A stretch of 64,000 nucleotides of DNA from the NCBI GenBank assembly GCA_963749535.1, contig CAVVNF010000026.1:62001-126000 (forward strand). Reading direction: 5' to 3'. Shown one piece after another: positions 28,504 through 37,819 of the stretch. The position numbers were made by a program, and so were the translations under genes. The notes under the pieces were generated by a model, which was given only the letters and a program-made list of their open reading frames with translations, was not told the origin of the DNA and did not search any database. Source of the DNA: Chersky-299 sp963749535. GTDB taxonomy: Bacteria > Actinomycetota > Thermoleophilia > RBG-16-64-13. Position 1 is the stretch's first letter. Every line of letters begins with the position of its first letter.

Positions 28504-29463
28504 CTACTTGTTCAGAGCCCTCTTGAGTTCGGCCACGAGTTCGGGGACCACCTGGTAGAGGTCCCCCACGATCCCGTAATCGGCGGCTTCGAAGATCGGC
28601 GCATTCTCATCGCGGTTGACGGCGACCACGACCTTGCTGTCCCGGATGCCGGTCACGTGTTGTATCTGTCCAGACACCCCCACACCCACGTAGAGGTCCG
28701 GCTTGATCTTCTTCCCGGAGATGCCAAGGTAGACCTCTTCCGGAAGCCAGTGCAACTCCTCCGCCATAGGCCGTGTGCAGCCCACCTCTCCCCCGAGCAC
28801 GCCGGCCAGTTCTCGCGCGAGTCGCAGGTCTTCCTCTTTCTCTACTCCCCGGCCGACGCATACCACCGTCTTCGCCTCGGTGATGTCCACGGCCTCCCGG
28901 GTCCTCGGCTTCTGGTTGATGACCGTTGCGCCGGAGACCGGCAGAGAGGTCAACTCGCGGATGGTCCCCCGTCCCGTGCCTTTCCCCGCTGGAGCCCGAT
29001 CGAAGGTACGGGGCGGAATCGTGGCCATCTGCGGGCGGGTCTTGCAGACCACCTTCTGCACTGCAGCCCCCCCGTAGAGGAGCCGCTCCATGACCAGACG
29101 CTGCCTCTCCTCATCGAATTCAAAGCCGATGCAGCCTCCACAGAGCCCGGTGCCGAGCCGCGCCGCCACCCGAGCGGCAATCTCTTTGCCGCGCTGACTG
29201 GCTCCAACGAGAAAGACATCCGGATCCGATTCGCGGGCCGCGCTCACAAACACATCCACATAGGCCTCGATCGGCTGACCGGCGGCGAGCGAGGGCAGCA
29301 GAAGGACCTCGTCGGCGCCATGGTCGAGGCAGTCCTCGGCCCACACGCGGTCCGGCGCGAATGCAACGAGCGTGGCATCAAGCGCGTGAGCCAGCTCCGA
29401 GCCGGCGTTCAGAAGCTCTAGAGTCTTATCCCGTTCTTCGGAGTAAACCCAGATCGCCACCAT
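28504..29463 (-). CDS. fixB: electron transfer flavoprotein alpha subunit (FixB/EtfA)
   Basis: 319 aa. The N-terminal Rossmann half (VAIWVYSEERDKTLELLNAG, DVFLVGASQRGKEIAARVAARL) precedes the FAD-binding C-terminal domain with VCVGRGVEKEEDL, PDLYVGVGVSGQIQHVTGI and VAVNRDENAPIFEAADYGIVGDL. All are diagnostic for ETF alpha. It lies directly downstream of fixA and forms the heterodimer that receives electrons from the acyl-CoA dehydrogenase. Confidence 0.93.
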   Translation of the reverse strand: MVAIWVYSEERDKTLELLNAGSELAHALDATLVAFAPDRVWAEDCLDHGADEVLLLPSLAAGQPIEAYVDVFVSAARESDPDVFLVGASQRGKEIAARVAARLGTGLCGGCIGFEFDEERQRLVMERLLYGGAAVQKVVCKTRPQMATIPPRTFDRAPAGKGTGRGTIRELTSLPVSGATVINQKPRTREAVDITEAKTVVCVGRGVEKEEDLRLARELAGVLGGEVGCTRPMAEELHWLPEEVYLGISGKKIKPDLYVGVGVSGQIQHVTGIRDSKVVVAVNRDENAPIFEAADYGIVGDLYQVVPELVAELKRALNK

Positions 29464-29477
29464 TGACTACCACTCCT

Positions 29478-30263
29478 TTAGGCGATAACGCCTTCCTTGA
29501 GAAGAGCATTCACGACCGTACGGATGTCCTCCGCCTCTGCCCCGAACCGCAAACGCTTCCGATCGGTAGTCGCGCCCAAGACGCTGAGGGTCTCCAGGCA
29601 GGGCTCGAAATCCGCCGTGAAGTCTTGGCCAAGGTCACTCATGGCGATCTGGTCCACCGGCTTCCTGGCGGCTTCCAGGATCTGCTTCAAACTTGGGATA
29701 CGGGGCGTGTTGATGTCGGGGGTCACCGTCACCAGCCCCGGTAGCGGCACCGAGACGACCTCGAAGACGTCGTCGAGCTTCCGCTCCGCTAAGACACTGT
29801 TGGCCGCCTCGTCGTACGAGAGAGTGCGGGCGCAGGTGGCGCACGCGATCCCGAGCTTCTCCGCGAGGGCCGGCCCCACCTGCTGCGCGTAAAGATCGCT
29901 CGATCCCTCGCCGCAGATGATGAGGTCGAAATCGCCCTGCGCCTTGATGGCGGCGGCCAGGATGCTGCTGGTCTGACTGGGCTCTAGCTCGACAAAGGCC
30001 GGGTCGTTAACGAACACGAGCTTGTCCGGCCCGCGGGACAGGACGTCTTTTATGCAGTTCTTCGCCGAAGGAGAAGCCACGGTCACCGCCGTGACGCTCG
30101 CTCCATGCAGCTCACGGAGGCGCACCGCCTCCTCGATGGCGTTCCGGTCGTACTCGCTGGTCTTGTAACTGGCTCTGTCGAGGACCAACGCGCGTGAACC
30201 CACGTCGATCTTGATGTCGGCCTCGTCCACGACCCATTTGAAACACGTGATTATCTTTAACAT
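29478..30263 (-). CDS. fixA: electron transfer flavoprotein beta subunit (FixA/EtfB)
   Basis: 261 aa from the ATG at 30263 (GAGGGG upstream); a TTG at 30287 inside the preceding gene is less likely. Signature segments: IITCFKWVVDEADIKID, SEYDRNAIEEAVRLREL, KLVFVNDPAF and DLIICGEGSSDLYAQQVGPALAEKLG. With fixB this makes the ETF; the presence of fixC and fixX places it in the FixABCX/bifurcation-capable class rather than a simple housekeeping ETF. Confidence 0.92.
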   Translation of the reverse strand: MLKIITCFKWVVDEADIKIDVGSRALVLDRASYKTSEYDRNAIEEAVRLRELHGASVTAVTVASPSAKNCIKDVLSRGPDKLVFVNDPAFVELEPSQTSSILAAAIKAQGDFDLIICGEGSSDLYAQQVGPALAEKLGIACATCARTLSYDEAANSVLAERKLDDVFEVVSVPLPGLVTVTPDINTPRIPSLKQILEAARKPVDQIAMSDLGQDFTADFEPCLETLSVLGATTDRKRLRFGAEAEDIRTVVNALLKEGVIA

Positions 30264-30283
30264 GTGTCGCCCCTCGGCCGCAC

Positions 30284-31426
30284 TCAACGCAGCAAATTGC
30301 CCGCGATGACCATCCTCATGACTTCCGACGTGCCCTCGTAGATCTCGGTGGCCTTGGCATCACGATACAGTCGCTCCACTTTGTGCCCCTTGATAAACCC
30401 GATGCCGCCGTGGATCTGGATCGCGCGGCTGCTGTCGCGAGCGGCCGCCTCGGAGGCGAACAACTTGGCCATTGCCGCCTCGGTGGCATATGGGAGTCCC
30501 TGGTCGTAACACCAGGCCGCCTGATACGTAAGGTGCCTGGCCGCTGCGACGTCGACGGCCATGTCGGAGATCATCCACTGGACACCCTGGAAAGACCCGA
30601 TCGGTTTGCCGAACTGGACTCGTTCCTTGGAGTAGCCGATGGATTCGTCGAGCGCGGCTTGGGCGATCCCCAAGGCCTGGGCGGCGATCGATATCCTCCC
30701 CCCGTCCAAGGTCGTCATGGCGATCTTGAAGCCCATACCTTCCTCGCCAAGGAGGTTTGCCTTCGGGACCCGACAATCCTTGATGACCACCTCGGAGGTC
30801 AACGCCGCCCGGATGCCCATCTTGTCCAGATGCTTCCCCGCCCGGATGCCCGGGGTGTCGGCCGGAACGACGAAGGCACTGAGGCCTCTGGCCCCCTTAG
30901 CACGATCGGTGCTGGCAAGGACGACGAAGGCCCCCGCCACCGGAGCGCTCGTGATGAACGTCTTGGTCCCGTTGAGCACGTAGCCGTCTCCGTCGACGAC
31001 CGCCGTCGTGCTGATGGCGCCCACATCGGTGCCGGCTCCCGGCTCGGTGAGCGCGAAGGAACCGAGGATCTCGCCTCGGCAGAGAGGAGCGAGCCATCGT
31101 TGCTTCTGTTCCTCGGTTCCGTACTTGAACAGCGGAAAGCAAGCAAGAAGAGTGTGCCCTGCAAGGATGACCCCGGTGGAAGCGCACGAACGAGAAAGTT
31201 CCTCGATCACGATCACGCAGGTGAGGAGGTCGGAACCAGCTCCGCCATATTCGGCTGGGTAAGGGATACCGAACCAATCCTGCTCGGCGATACGCTTGAT
31301 GTTCTCAGCGGGGAAACGGGACTGCTCGTCCACTTCTTCCGCTATGGGGTCAACATACTTCTCACAGAACTCCCGGACGCTGGCCCGGACCAGTTGCTGC
31401 TCTTCCGTCGCTTCGTAACTCATCAA
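30284..31426 (-). CDS. acyl-CoA dehydrogenase
   Basis: 380 aa, full length. FAD and substrate motifs intact: SFALTEPGAGTDVGAISTTA, GTKTFITSAPVAGAFVV, GGRISIAAQALGIAQAALDE, QIHGGIGFIKGHKVERLYRDA and the catalytic base Glu364 in EIYEGTSEVMRMVI. The profile is short/medium-chain (butyryl-CoA-like). First gene of the operon with fixABCX, so its electrons probably go through this ETF to quinone, or the reverse. Stop overlaps the region immediately before fixA. Confidence 0.93.
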   Translation of the reverse strand: MMSYEATEEQQLVRASVREFCEKYVDPIAEEVDEQSRFPAENIKRIAEQDWFGIPYPAEYGGAGSDLLTCVIVIEELSRSCASTGVILAGHTLLACFPLFKYGTEEQKQRWLAPLCRGEILGSFALTEPGAGTDVGAISTTAVVDGDGYVLNGTKTFITSAPVAGAFVVLASTDRAKGARGLSAFVVPADTPGIRAGKHLDKMGIRAALTSEVVIKDCRVPKANLLGEEGMGFKIAMTTLDGGRISIAAQALGIAQAALDESIGYSKERVQFGKPIGSFQGVQWMISDMAVDVAAARHLTYQAAWCYDQGLPYATEAAMAKLFASEAAARDSSRAIQIHGGIGFIKGHKVERLYRDAKATEIYEGTSEVMRMVIAGNLLR

Positions 31427-32020
31427 AGACCGCCTTGGTAGTGCTCACGTCCCGACCAACTGCGCCCAACGGCTCACATCCTAGGAGGGCCAGGCCGTTT
31501 CAGCTTACCAGCCGCACCGGACGGAGTCACCGACCCTCGTGGCCCCGCTCGCCGCGTGATCGAGAAGGGCGGCTCGTCCAAAGTCGAACCGAAGATCAAG
31601 CCATCTTGATGCGCTCGCTAGCTTACCATTACGCCTCGCGGAAACGGCCATGATCGTGCGGCCGAGGCAGTGGCCGGGGCTGAAGGGGATCGATGGATGT
31701 TCTGCCGGGAATCGTCTGCTTGTGTCATTGACATAGCCCAGAATGGAATCGTAATATCAGGTTCGACAACGCGACGATCGCGTGTCTCGGTAACGCGGTG
31801 CCTGTTCTCGGGCGCGCGAGACGCGTGGAGCGAGCCGGGCCGGTCGGCTCTGGGTCAGTACCGGACAAGGACCACTACTCCGCGAGCGCGAAAGGAGGGC
31901 CCGAAGCACACCGATTCTTACGACGGAGGGTCGAGAGGGAGCAACTGTCCCCGACGGAAGTGGTCTTTTCGGCTTCTGCAAGGTGAACGAATCCCGTGTC
32001 TAAGTGATCAAGGGGGAAAC
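31427..32020. other. divergent intergenic region
   Basis: About 590 bases between the start of the acyl-CoA dehydrogenase and the substrate-binding protein. The right half carries a strong plus-strand promoter and a 5' UTR of about 255 bases with GC palindromes near 31775-31830. No coding sequence is convincing. Confidence 0.5.
31728..31757 (+). promoter_or_regulatory. strong sigma-70-type promoter for the substrate-binding protein gene
   Basis: TTGACA at 31728-31733, spacer of 18, TAATAT at 31752-31757. One of the best promoter matches in the window; expected start near 31764. Confidence 0.55.
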
Positions 32021-33528
32021 ATGTCGGACAGTTCGAACGAAACCCGCAACGAGCAAGACGAGCCCGGCCTCTTGGAAGGAAAGTCCGTCAGTAGGCGTGA
32101 CTTCTTGAAGATCGCCGGTATCGCAGGCGCAACCATCGGCGTGGGCGCCGGCCTTGGCGGCCTCGTGGCTGCCTGCGGCGGCACCACCACGACCACCACT
32201 GCAGCTACCACTGCCACTACAGCCGGGCCCACCACCACGGCCGGCCCGACCACAACCGCCGGCGCAACCACTACCGTCAGTTCTGCCGCCACTACCGGCC
32301 GGGAGATCAAACTCGGTTTTGTTACTCCGCAGACAGGCGCCCTGGCCTCCTTCGGTATCCCCGACAAATACTGCGTGGACCGCTGGAAGGAAGCCATCGG
32401 CACCGGTATGGTCCTTGGTGACGGCCAGAACCACCCGATCAGCATCACCGTATCGGACAGCCAGTCCGACGACAACCGGGCGGCGCAGGTGGCGGGCGAC
32501 CTCATCAACAACACCAACATAGACATGATGATGGTGGCCTCCACGCCGGACACCGTGACCCCGGTGGTGGAGCAGTGCGAAGCCGCCGGCTGCCCGGTGG
32601 TCTCCACTGACTGCCCGTGGCAGACCTACCTGGGTAACAACTTCGCGACCGGATACAAGTGGTCCTATCACGTCTTCTTCGGCGGAGAAGACTGGATGAC
32701 CGAGAACGTGAAGACCTACGACGCCATCCCCACCAACAAGGTCGTGGGCTACATGCTGCCCAACGACGCCGATGGCAACTACTACCGCACGGTCTACCCC
32801 GGCTTCCTTACGAATGCCGGGATATAAGCCGGTGGACGGCGGGGCCTATCAGGACGGCACGGAAGACTACTCCAACGTCATCACTAAGTTCAAAAGCGCT
32901 GGGGCCGAGATCCTGACCGGTGTCATGATCCCGCCCGACATGACCAACTTCTGGAAGCAGGCGCAGCAGCAAGGCTGGGTCCCCAAGTTGGCTCTGGTGG
33001 GCAAAGCACTGCTGTTCCCGCAGTCGGTCGATGCCCTGGGCGACATCGCCAACGGTCTTCTGACCGAGCTGTGGTGGCACCGCACCTTCCCGTGGAAGTC
33101 CTCGCTCTCCGGGGAGACCTGCGCCCAGTTGGCGGATGCGTTCGAGGCGGCCACCAACACCCAGCAGACAGCCCCGCTCCTGCACTACGTGGTGGGCGAG
33201 ATGGCCATAAACGCTTTGAAGACCGCCACGGATCCCACCAGCAAGGACGCCATCCTCCAGGCTTCGTCGCACGGCGAACTTCAACTCCATCGTGGGGCCC
33301 ATCGACTTCACGGCTCCTCTGGTGACTCCCACCGGCACCGGCAACTCGGACTTCCCGCCTGGGCCGGGCCACAAGACCAAGAACGTTTACGACAGCGGCC
33401 TCGGAGCGGCCCAGTGGCTCGAGCAAGGTGGCAAGTATAAGTTTACCGAAGTGCCGGTCAACAACGCCGCGGCTCCGTTCCTGACCGCTGATCTGCTTTC
33501 GGCGCCCAAGGCGCTGCCAATCGCCTAG
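32021..33528 (+). CDS. ABC-type substrate-binding protein (LivK-like), Tat lipoprotein, two frameshifts
   Basis: ATG 32021 follows AGGGGGAA. The N-terminus carries a twin-arginine signal (SVSRRDFLKIAGIAGA) combined with a lipobox (LVAAC). A Thr/Ala/Gly/Pro repeat linker (about 50-88) precedes the periplasmic-binding fold: IKLGFVTPQTGALASFG, ISITVSDSQSDDNRAAQVAGDLI, VVSTDCPW. It continues in a second frame after about 32820 (GYKPVDGGAYQDGT, FWKQAQQQGWVPKLALVGKAL) and a third after about 33275 (GPIDFTAPLVTPTG). It probably binds a branched-amino-acid-type or aromatic-acid ligand. No permease or ATPase genes adjoin it. Confidence 0.75.
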
Positions 33529-33556
33529 TAGACCGTCTCGATCAGAGACTAAGAAA

Positions 33557-33597
33557 AGACCGCCGGCGAGGGCGCTGTCCTCGCCGGCGGTCTTTTT
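33557..33597. terminator. bidirectional rho-independent terminator
   Basis: A perfect 15-bp stem (33557-33571 with 33579-33593) with a 7-nt loop, followed by TTTTTC and preceded by an A-rich tract that provides a U-run on the other strand. It separates the plus-strand binding protein from the convergent minus-strand thiolase. Confidence 0.9.
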
Positions 33598-33693
33598 CTC
33601 ATCTGCCGGCAGTCGGCCTCACAGGTAGCCCGCGCTTCAACTGGCCGACTCCCGATCCCGCGAGAATCCAGGCAGGCGAACCAGCCTTTTCGA

Positions 33694-34884
33694 CTACTTC
33701 CGCTCGACGAGTGCCGCGATGCCCTGGCCGCCACCAATGCACATTGTGTTCAGGCCATACCGAGCCCCACGCCGTTTCATCTCATACAGGAGCGTGGCCA
33801 TTATCCTGGCCCCAGTGGCCGCCACCGGGTGCCCGAGAGCTATCCCGGAGCCGTTGACGTTCACATTGCTGTAATCGGTGATCCCCAGTTCCATCAAGAC
33901 GCCGATGGCTTGGGCGGCGAACGCTTCGTTCACCTCGATCAGATCGATGTCTGCAAGGCTCAGCCCTGTCTTTTCCAGAACCTTCTTGACCGCCGGCACA
34001 GGCCCCAGTCCCATATACCCGGGATGCACACCCGCGACCGCCCAAGCTCTGATGTAGCCCATGGGCTCGAGTCCCAACCGGTCCGCCGTCCTCTCAGACA
34101 TCAAGACACACGCCGCCGCGCCGTCGTTCATGCCGGAGGAGTTGCCCGCGGTGATGGTTTCGCCAACGAGCGGCTTCAATTTGGACAGACTCTCAAGCGT
34201 TACTTCAGGACGAGGATGCTCGTCGCGCTGGAACATCACGTCCGGCCCCTTCTTCTGCGGCACCGGGACCGGAACGATCTCGTCCACGAACTTGCCGGCT
34301 TCGATGGCCGCGTGCGCATTACGCTGGCTGCGCAAAGAGAACTCATCCTGCGTCTCGCGGGATATGCCCAGCTTCTCGGCCACGTTCGCGGCGGTGTAGA
34401 GCATCGAGGGGATGCGTCCGAAGCGGTGCGTGGAGATGGTCTCGGTGGCACGGGTCCAGCGGTCGTTCAGGGACGCGGATCCCAGTCTGATACCCCACCG
34501 GGCACCGGTAAGATAGAACTCCATGTTGCTCATACTCTCCACGCCGCCGGCCACGACGATGCGCGCGTTGCCGGTCTGGATCTGCATGGTGGCGTCGCAG
34601 ATGGCCTGCAGACCGGAGCCGCATTGCCGCTCGACGCCGTAGGCCGGCACCTCGACAGGGAAATCGGCGAGGAGCACCGCCTGGCGGGCGACGTTGGGCG
34701 CCTCCCCGTTCATCCCGGTGTGGCCTATCACGACGTCGTCGATCTGGGCCGGCTCGAGCCCGGCGCGCTGGACCGCCTCGCGAAGGACGAGCGCAGCTAG
34801 ATCCGGCGTCTGGACGTCGCAGAGGGCGCCCCCAAATCGGCCTATCGCAGTCCTCGTCGCGCTGACGATGACGACTTCATCCAC
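33694..34884 (-). CDS. acetyl-CoA C-acetyltransferase (thiolase)
   Basis: 396 aa. Catalytic Cys in ERQCGSGLQAICDATMQI, then GGVESMSN, the second-domain EVNEAFAAQAIGVL, active His in GIALGHPVAATGARIMATLL and the C-terminal Cys motif NTMCIGGGQGIAALVE. Cleaves acetoacetyl-CoA or a longer 3-ketoacyl-CoA to acetyl-CoA units. It lies 24 bases downstream of the 4-hydroxybutyryl-CoA dehydratase gene on the same strand, supporting a shared degradation route. Confidence 0.93.
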   Translation of the reverse strand: MDEVVIVSATRTAIGRFGGALCDVQTPDLAALVLREAVQRAGLEPAQIDDVVIGHTGMNGEAPNVARQAVLLADFPVEVPAYGVERQCGSGLQAICDATMQIQTGNARIVVAGGVESMSNMEFYLTGARWGIRLGSASLNDRWTRATETISTHRFGRIPSMLYTAANVAEKLGISRETQDEFSLRSQRNAHAAIEAGKFVDEIVPVPVPQKKGPDVMFQRDEHPRPEVTLESLSKLKPLVGETITAGNSSGMNDGAAACVLMSERTADRLGLEPMGYIRAWAVAGVHPGYMGLGPVPAVKKVLEKTGLSLADIDLIEVNEAFAAQAIGVLMELGITDYSNVNVNGSGIALGHPVAATGARIMATLLYEMKRRGARYGLNTMCIGGGQGIAALVERK

Positions 34885-34908
34885 GTCCGAACTCCTTGCC
34901 TGTAGTGA

Positions 34909-36387
34909 TCAACATTGGGTCTTGGCGGCGGCGGTCTCTTCCGATTCGGTGATCCCAGCCAGGTCCGTAGCCAAGCGCATCTTGCCGCCGATATCCACCT
35001 GACGCTGGATCATCACCTTCATCGCCTGGGGCGACCCCGCGCCGTGCATCGATTCCACCAGGGCAGTGCCGCTGCTCATGCTTTCGATGAGCCGCGCGAT
35101 GCGGATGCGGTCCTCGCTTGCCACGCCGGCCACTCCCTTGGAGTACTTCTCCACATACTTGCCGATCTCGGGACTGCTCAGATCTTGCTCGGATGGCAAG
35201 GTGGCTATCAGCCCGCCCGCGAGGTCCTGAGCCAGGCGGGCGATCTCGAACACGTTGCGGGTGACGTTCAGCTTCGTCACGTTCGCCAAGAGCGGGTCCA
35301 CGTAATACTGCCCGGAAGGATCTTCCGAGCCTTCAGTGGAGCAGGCCAGCGAGCAGCAATACATGGTCTCGGCCAGGTGAGCCATCTCGGTCAACTTGTC
35401 CTTGACGTGGCTCGCCCGCTCCGTGCCCTGATACTTCGCCAGAGTGGCACACGCCCCGATGAGCACGTCGGCCACGCCCGCCTTGCAGCCGCCGTAATTC
35501 TGCCGATGGTAGGAGGCGAACCTCTCCACCAACTGACCGGCGAACTCGTATTCACCGCACATGAAAACCCGTTCCCAGGGGACGAACACGTCCTCGAACA
35601 CGACGAGGGCCTCTCCCCCAACCGCGCCGAAGCACGAATTTCCCTGGTCTATCTCGCCTTCTTCCTTGCGGGAATCGTTGCTCTGCCGGCCGAAGATGCA
35701 GATGATGCCGGGAGTGTCCATCGGGACGGCGAAGGCGATGGCGTAGTCCGCATCCTCTGGCCCCAGAGCGACCGTCGGCATGACGATGATCTCGTGAGAG
35801 TTGACCGCGCCGGTCTGGTGAGCCTTAGCTCCCCGCACGACCACGCCGTCTTCCCGACGCTCCACGATATGCAGGAACTGATCGGGGTCGGCCTGCTTGC
35901 TGGGGGCAAGGCTCCGGTCGCCCTTCGGGTCGGTCATAGCCCCGTCGCACATCCTGTCCGTTTCCTGCACGTACAGCAGGAAGTCGGTCAGGCGCTTGTG
36001 GTACTCCGTGCCCTTGGCGGCGTCGATCTCATACGTGACGCCGTACAGCGCGTTGAGGGCGTCCCACCCGACGCACCGCTGAAAACACGAGCCCGTCTTC
36101 CGGGCGATCCCCCGCAGCGCCTTCACCTTGGCCACAAGATCTTCCCGGCTCTGATGAATGTGGGTGAACCGGTTTATCTGATCGCCCGTGAGGTGCGAGG
36201 TGGCCGTGCGCATCCCTTCGTTGTTCTGGGCGCCACACGCGGTGTTGTAGGTGACGGCTGCCGCATTGATGTGCGGTCTGATCGCCGGGTGGTCGACCCA
36301 GTTCTCCACTCTTTCCCCGCGGTAGTAGACCACGGTCTTCATCTCTCGCAGGCTGCGGATGTATTCCTCTCCGGTCATCATGATCAT
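34909..36387 (-). CDS. abfD: 4-hydroxybutyryl-CoA dehydratase / vinylacetyl-CoA isomerase
   Basis: 492 aa, family length. The four 4Fe-4S ligands known from the Clostridium aminobutyricum enzyme (Cys99, Cys103, His292, Cys299) are present with a uniform +2 offset: CFQRC at 101-105 and His294...Cys301 in YHRQNYGGC. Other conserved blocks: VDGAMTDPKGDR-like CDGAMTDPKGDRSLAPS, VVRGAKAHQTGAVNSHE and ESMHGAGSPQAMKVMI. It dehydrates 4-hydroxybutyryl-CoA to crotonyl-CoA by ketyl radical chemistry with FAD and is oxygen-sensitive. First gene of a two-gene unit with thiolase. ATG 36387 or 36378 may be used. Confidence 0.93.
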   Translation of the reverse strand: MIMMTGEEYIRSLREMKTVVYYRGERVENWVDHPAIRPHINAAAVTYNTACGAQNNEGMRTATSHLTGDQINRFTHIHQSREDLVAKVKALRGIARKTGSCFQRCVGWDALNALYGVTYEIDAAKGTEYHKRLTDFLLYVQETDRMCDGAMTDPKGDRSLAPSKQADPDQFLHIVERREDGVVVRGAKAHQTGAVNSHEIIVMPTVALGPEDADYAIAFAVPMDTPGIICIFGRQSNDSRKEEGEIDQGNSCFGAVGGEALVVFEDVFVPWERVFMCGEYEFAGQLVERFASYHRQNYGGCKAGVADVLIGACATLAKYQGTERASHVKDKLTEMAHLAETMYCCSLACSTEGSEDPSGQYYVDPLLANVTKLNVTRNVFEIARLAQDLAGGLIATLPSEQDLSSPEIGKYVEKYSKGVAGVASEDRIRIARLIESMSSGTALVESMHGAGSPQAMKVMIQRQVDIGGKMRLATDLAGITESEETAAAKTQC

Positions 36388-36779
36388 GGACCCCCGGTGT
36401 TCTTGCCGGATCCACCGGCACTAGGACTCATGGAAAGTCGTTCAGCCGTTAGTATTCTTTCGAATCTTAGTCGACCGTCCCGGAAGACAGGAAAGAATTT
36501 GAGTCGGAGGCTGCCTCATGTTCAAACAAAGACGTGGCCCCAACCGTAGGACCAGCTGGCGCGGTCTGGGTGCCGGGGCAGGGTGCCGAGCACATCCACC
36601 AGCTGTGCGGTCGCCGTATTATAGAGGCGTGCGGAATGGGCAGCAAGGGACGCATCGCACGGCGGTTAAAGATTGCAGATTGCCGCTCTGAGACTTAGTC
36701 TCGTTAATACGCCCGGCGCGCTCGCGACATGCGCGGCAGGCGTGCGACCCGGCGACCACGACGCGGCAGTGGAGACGGC
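36388..36779. other. divergent intergenic region between abfD and the SDR gene
   Basis: About 390 bases with no coding frame that carries a ribosome binding site. It should hold back-to-back promoters for the dehydratase/thiolase unit and the SDR/molybdoenzyme genes; no clear -35/-10 pair could be assigned. Confidence 0.4.
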
Positions 36780-37547
36780 ATGGATATCACTCAGTTCGAT
36801 CTCACGGGCAAGGTGGCTGTCGTGACGGGCTCCACCAAGGGAATCGGCCTCAGCCTCGCACTTGGGCTGGCCGACAGAGGCGCGGATCTGGTGGTGACCA
36901 GCAGGAGCCAACCGGACTGTGAGGCTGTCTGCACGAAGATCCGAGAGTTGGGACGCAAGGCTTTGGCGAAATCGTGCGACGTGACCAACCGCCGGAGCGT
37001 CGAGGAGTTGGCCGACGAGGCCGTCCGCGAATTCGGGCGGGTCGACATTCTCGTCAACAATGCAGGCACGGCCATCACCAAGGCCGCCGAAGAGCTGACC
37101 GAAGAGGACTGGGACAAGGTGGTCGACGTCGATCTGAAGGGCGTCTTCTTCTGCTCCGTGGTCTTCGGCAGGCAGATGATCGCCCAGGGCGGGGGCAAGA
37201 TCATCAACATCGCCTCCATCCTGGGACTGGTGGGCGACAAGCAGGTGCTTCCCTATTGCGTGGCCAAAGGCGGCGTCGTCCAGATGACAAGGGCGCTTGC
37301 CTTGGAATGGGCGAAACACAACATCCAGGTGAACGCCCTCTGCCCGGGATATGTGAAGACTGCGATGAACGAGGCCGATATCGTGGCGAACGAGAGGATC
37401 TACAAGCACATCGTCGGCAAGACCCCCATGCGAAGGCTTGGCGAGGTGGGAGAACTGGTGGGCCCCCTGGTCTTTCTCGCCTCCGATGCCTCCAGCTACA
37501 TGACCGGTCAGACGCTGGTGATCGACGGGGGCTGGACGGCTGAGTGA
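36780..37547 (+). CDS. short-chain dehydrogenase/reductase
   Basis: 255 aa from ATG 36780 (GGAG upstream). Classical SDR: VVTGSTKGIGLSLALGLADRGADLVVTSRS, NNAGTA, catalytic Ser in IINIASILGLVG, Tyr and Lys in LPYCVAKGGVVQM, VNALCPGYVKTAMNE and the C-terminal GQTLVIDGGW. FabG/gluconate-dehydrogenase-like. Position just before the transhydroxylase-type genes allows a role as a phloroglucinol-reductase-like or hydroxyacyl reductase; this is inference from context only. Confidence 0.85.
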   Translation: MDITQFDLTGKVAVVTGSTKGIGLSLALGLADRGADLVVTSRSQPDCEAVCTKIRELGRKALAKSCDVTNRRSVEELADEAVREFGRVDILVNNAGTAITKAAEELTEEDWDKVVDVDLKGVFFCSVVFGRQMIAQGGGKIINIASILGLVGDKQVLPYCVAKGGVVQMTRALALEWAKHNIQVNALCPGYVKTAMNEADIVANERIYKHIVGKTPMRRLGEVGELVGPLVFLASDASSYMTGQTLVIDGGWTAE

Positions 37548-37644
37548 CCGTCTCCTGGACCCGGTCCGAGCGGCTTGCGCGCACCTGAGCGACTGTGTAA
37601 TATCGGGCGCGGAGCGGCTCTTGAGCCGTTTCGACATGAGGTCG

Positions 37645-37716
37645 GGACCCGCCTCCACCTAGAGCGGGTCCTCCAGCTGGCATAGGCCCACCAACTCCCA
37701 CACCAAGGGAGACCCG
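37645..37716 (+). promoter_or_regulatory. candidate structured leader with alternative hairpins
   Basis: GGACCCGC at 37645-37652 pairs perfectly with 37664-37671. The same CGGGTC (37665-37670) can instead pair with GACCCG at 37711-37716, enclosing a CTCCC/GGGAG hairpin. These are mutually exclusive folds. A third hairpin (37748-37766) and a terminator-like hairpin lie downstream, before the molybdoenzyme gene. No known riboswitch class was recognised. Confidence 0.35.
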
Positions 37717-37819
37717 GACCGGCGGAGCCCTTAGTCCAGTGTGCCAAGCTCAGGTGGCGGCTGAGCCTATTTTGTTCCGACCCGTAAGGGGGGGCAAGTT
37801 GGGGCACCGGATTGATGCA

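Noticed and set aside
32154..32671. Long frames on both strands across the Thr-rich linker of the binding protein
   Set aside because: They arise from biased GC-rich repeat codons (ACC/GCC) and have no ribosome binding site or homologous motifs.
34915..36549. 544-residue open frame on the plus strand opposite the 4-hydroxybutyryl-CoA dehydratase
   Set aside because: An antisense shadow of a well-conserved gene; no start signal and no recognisable domain.
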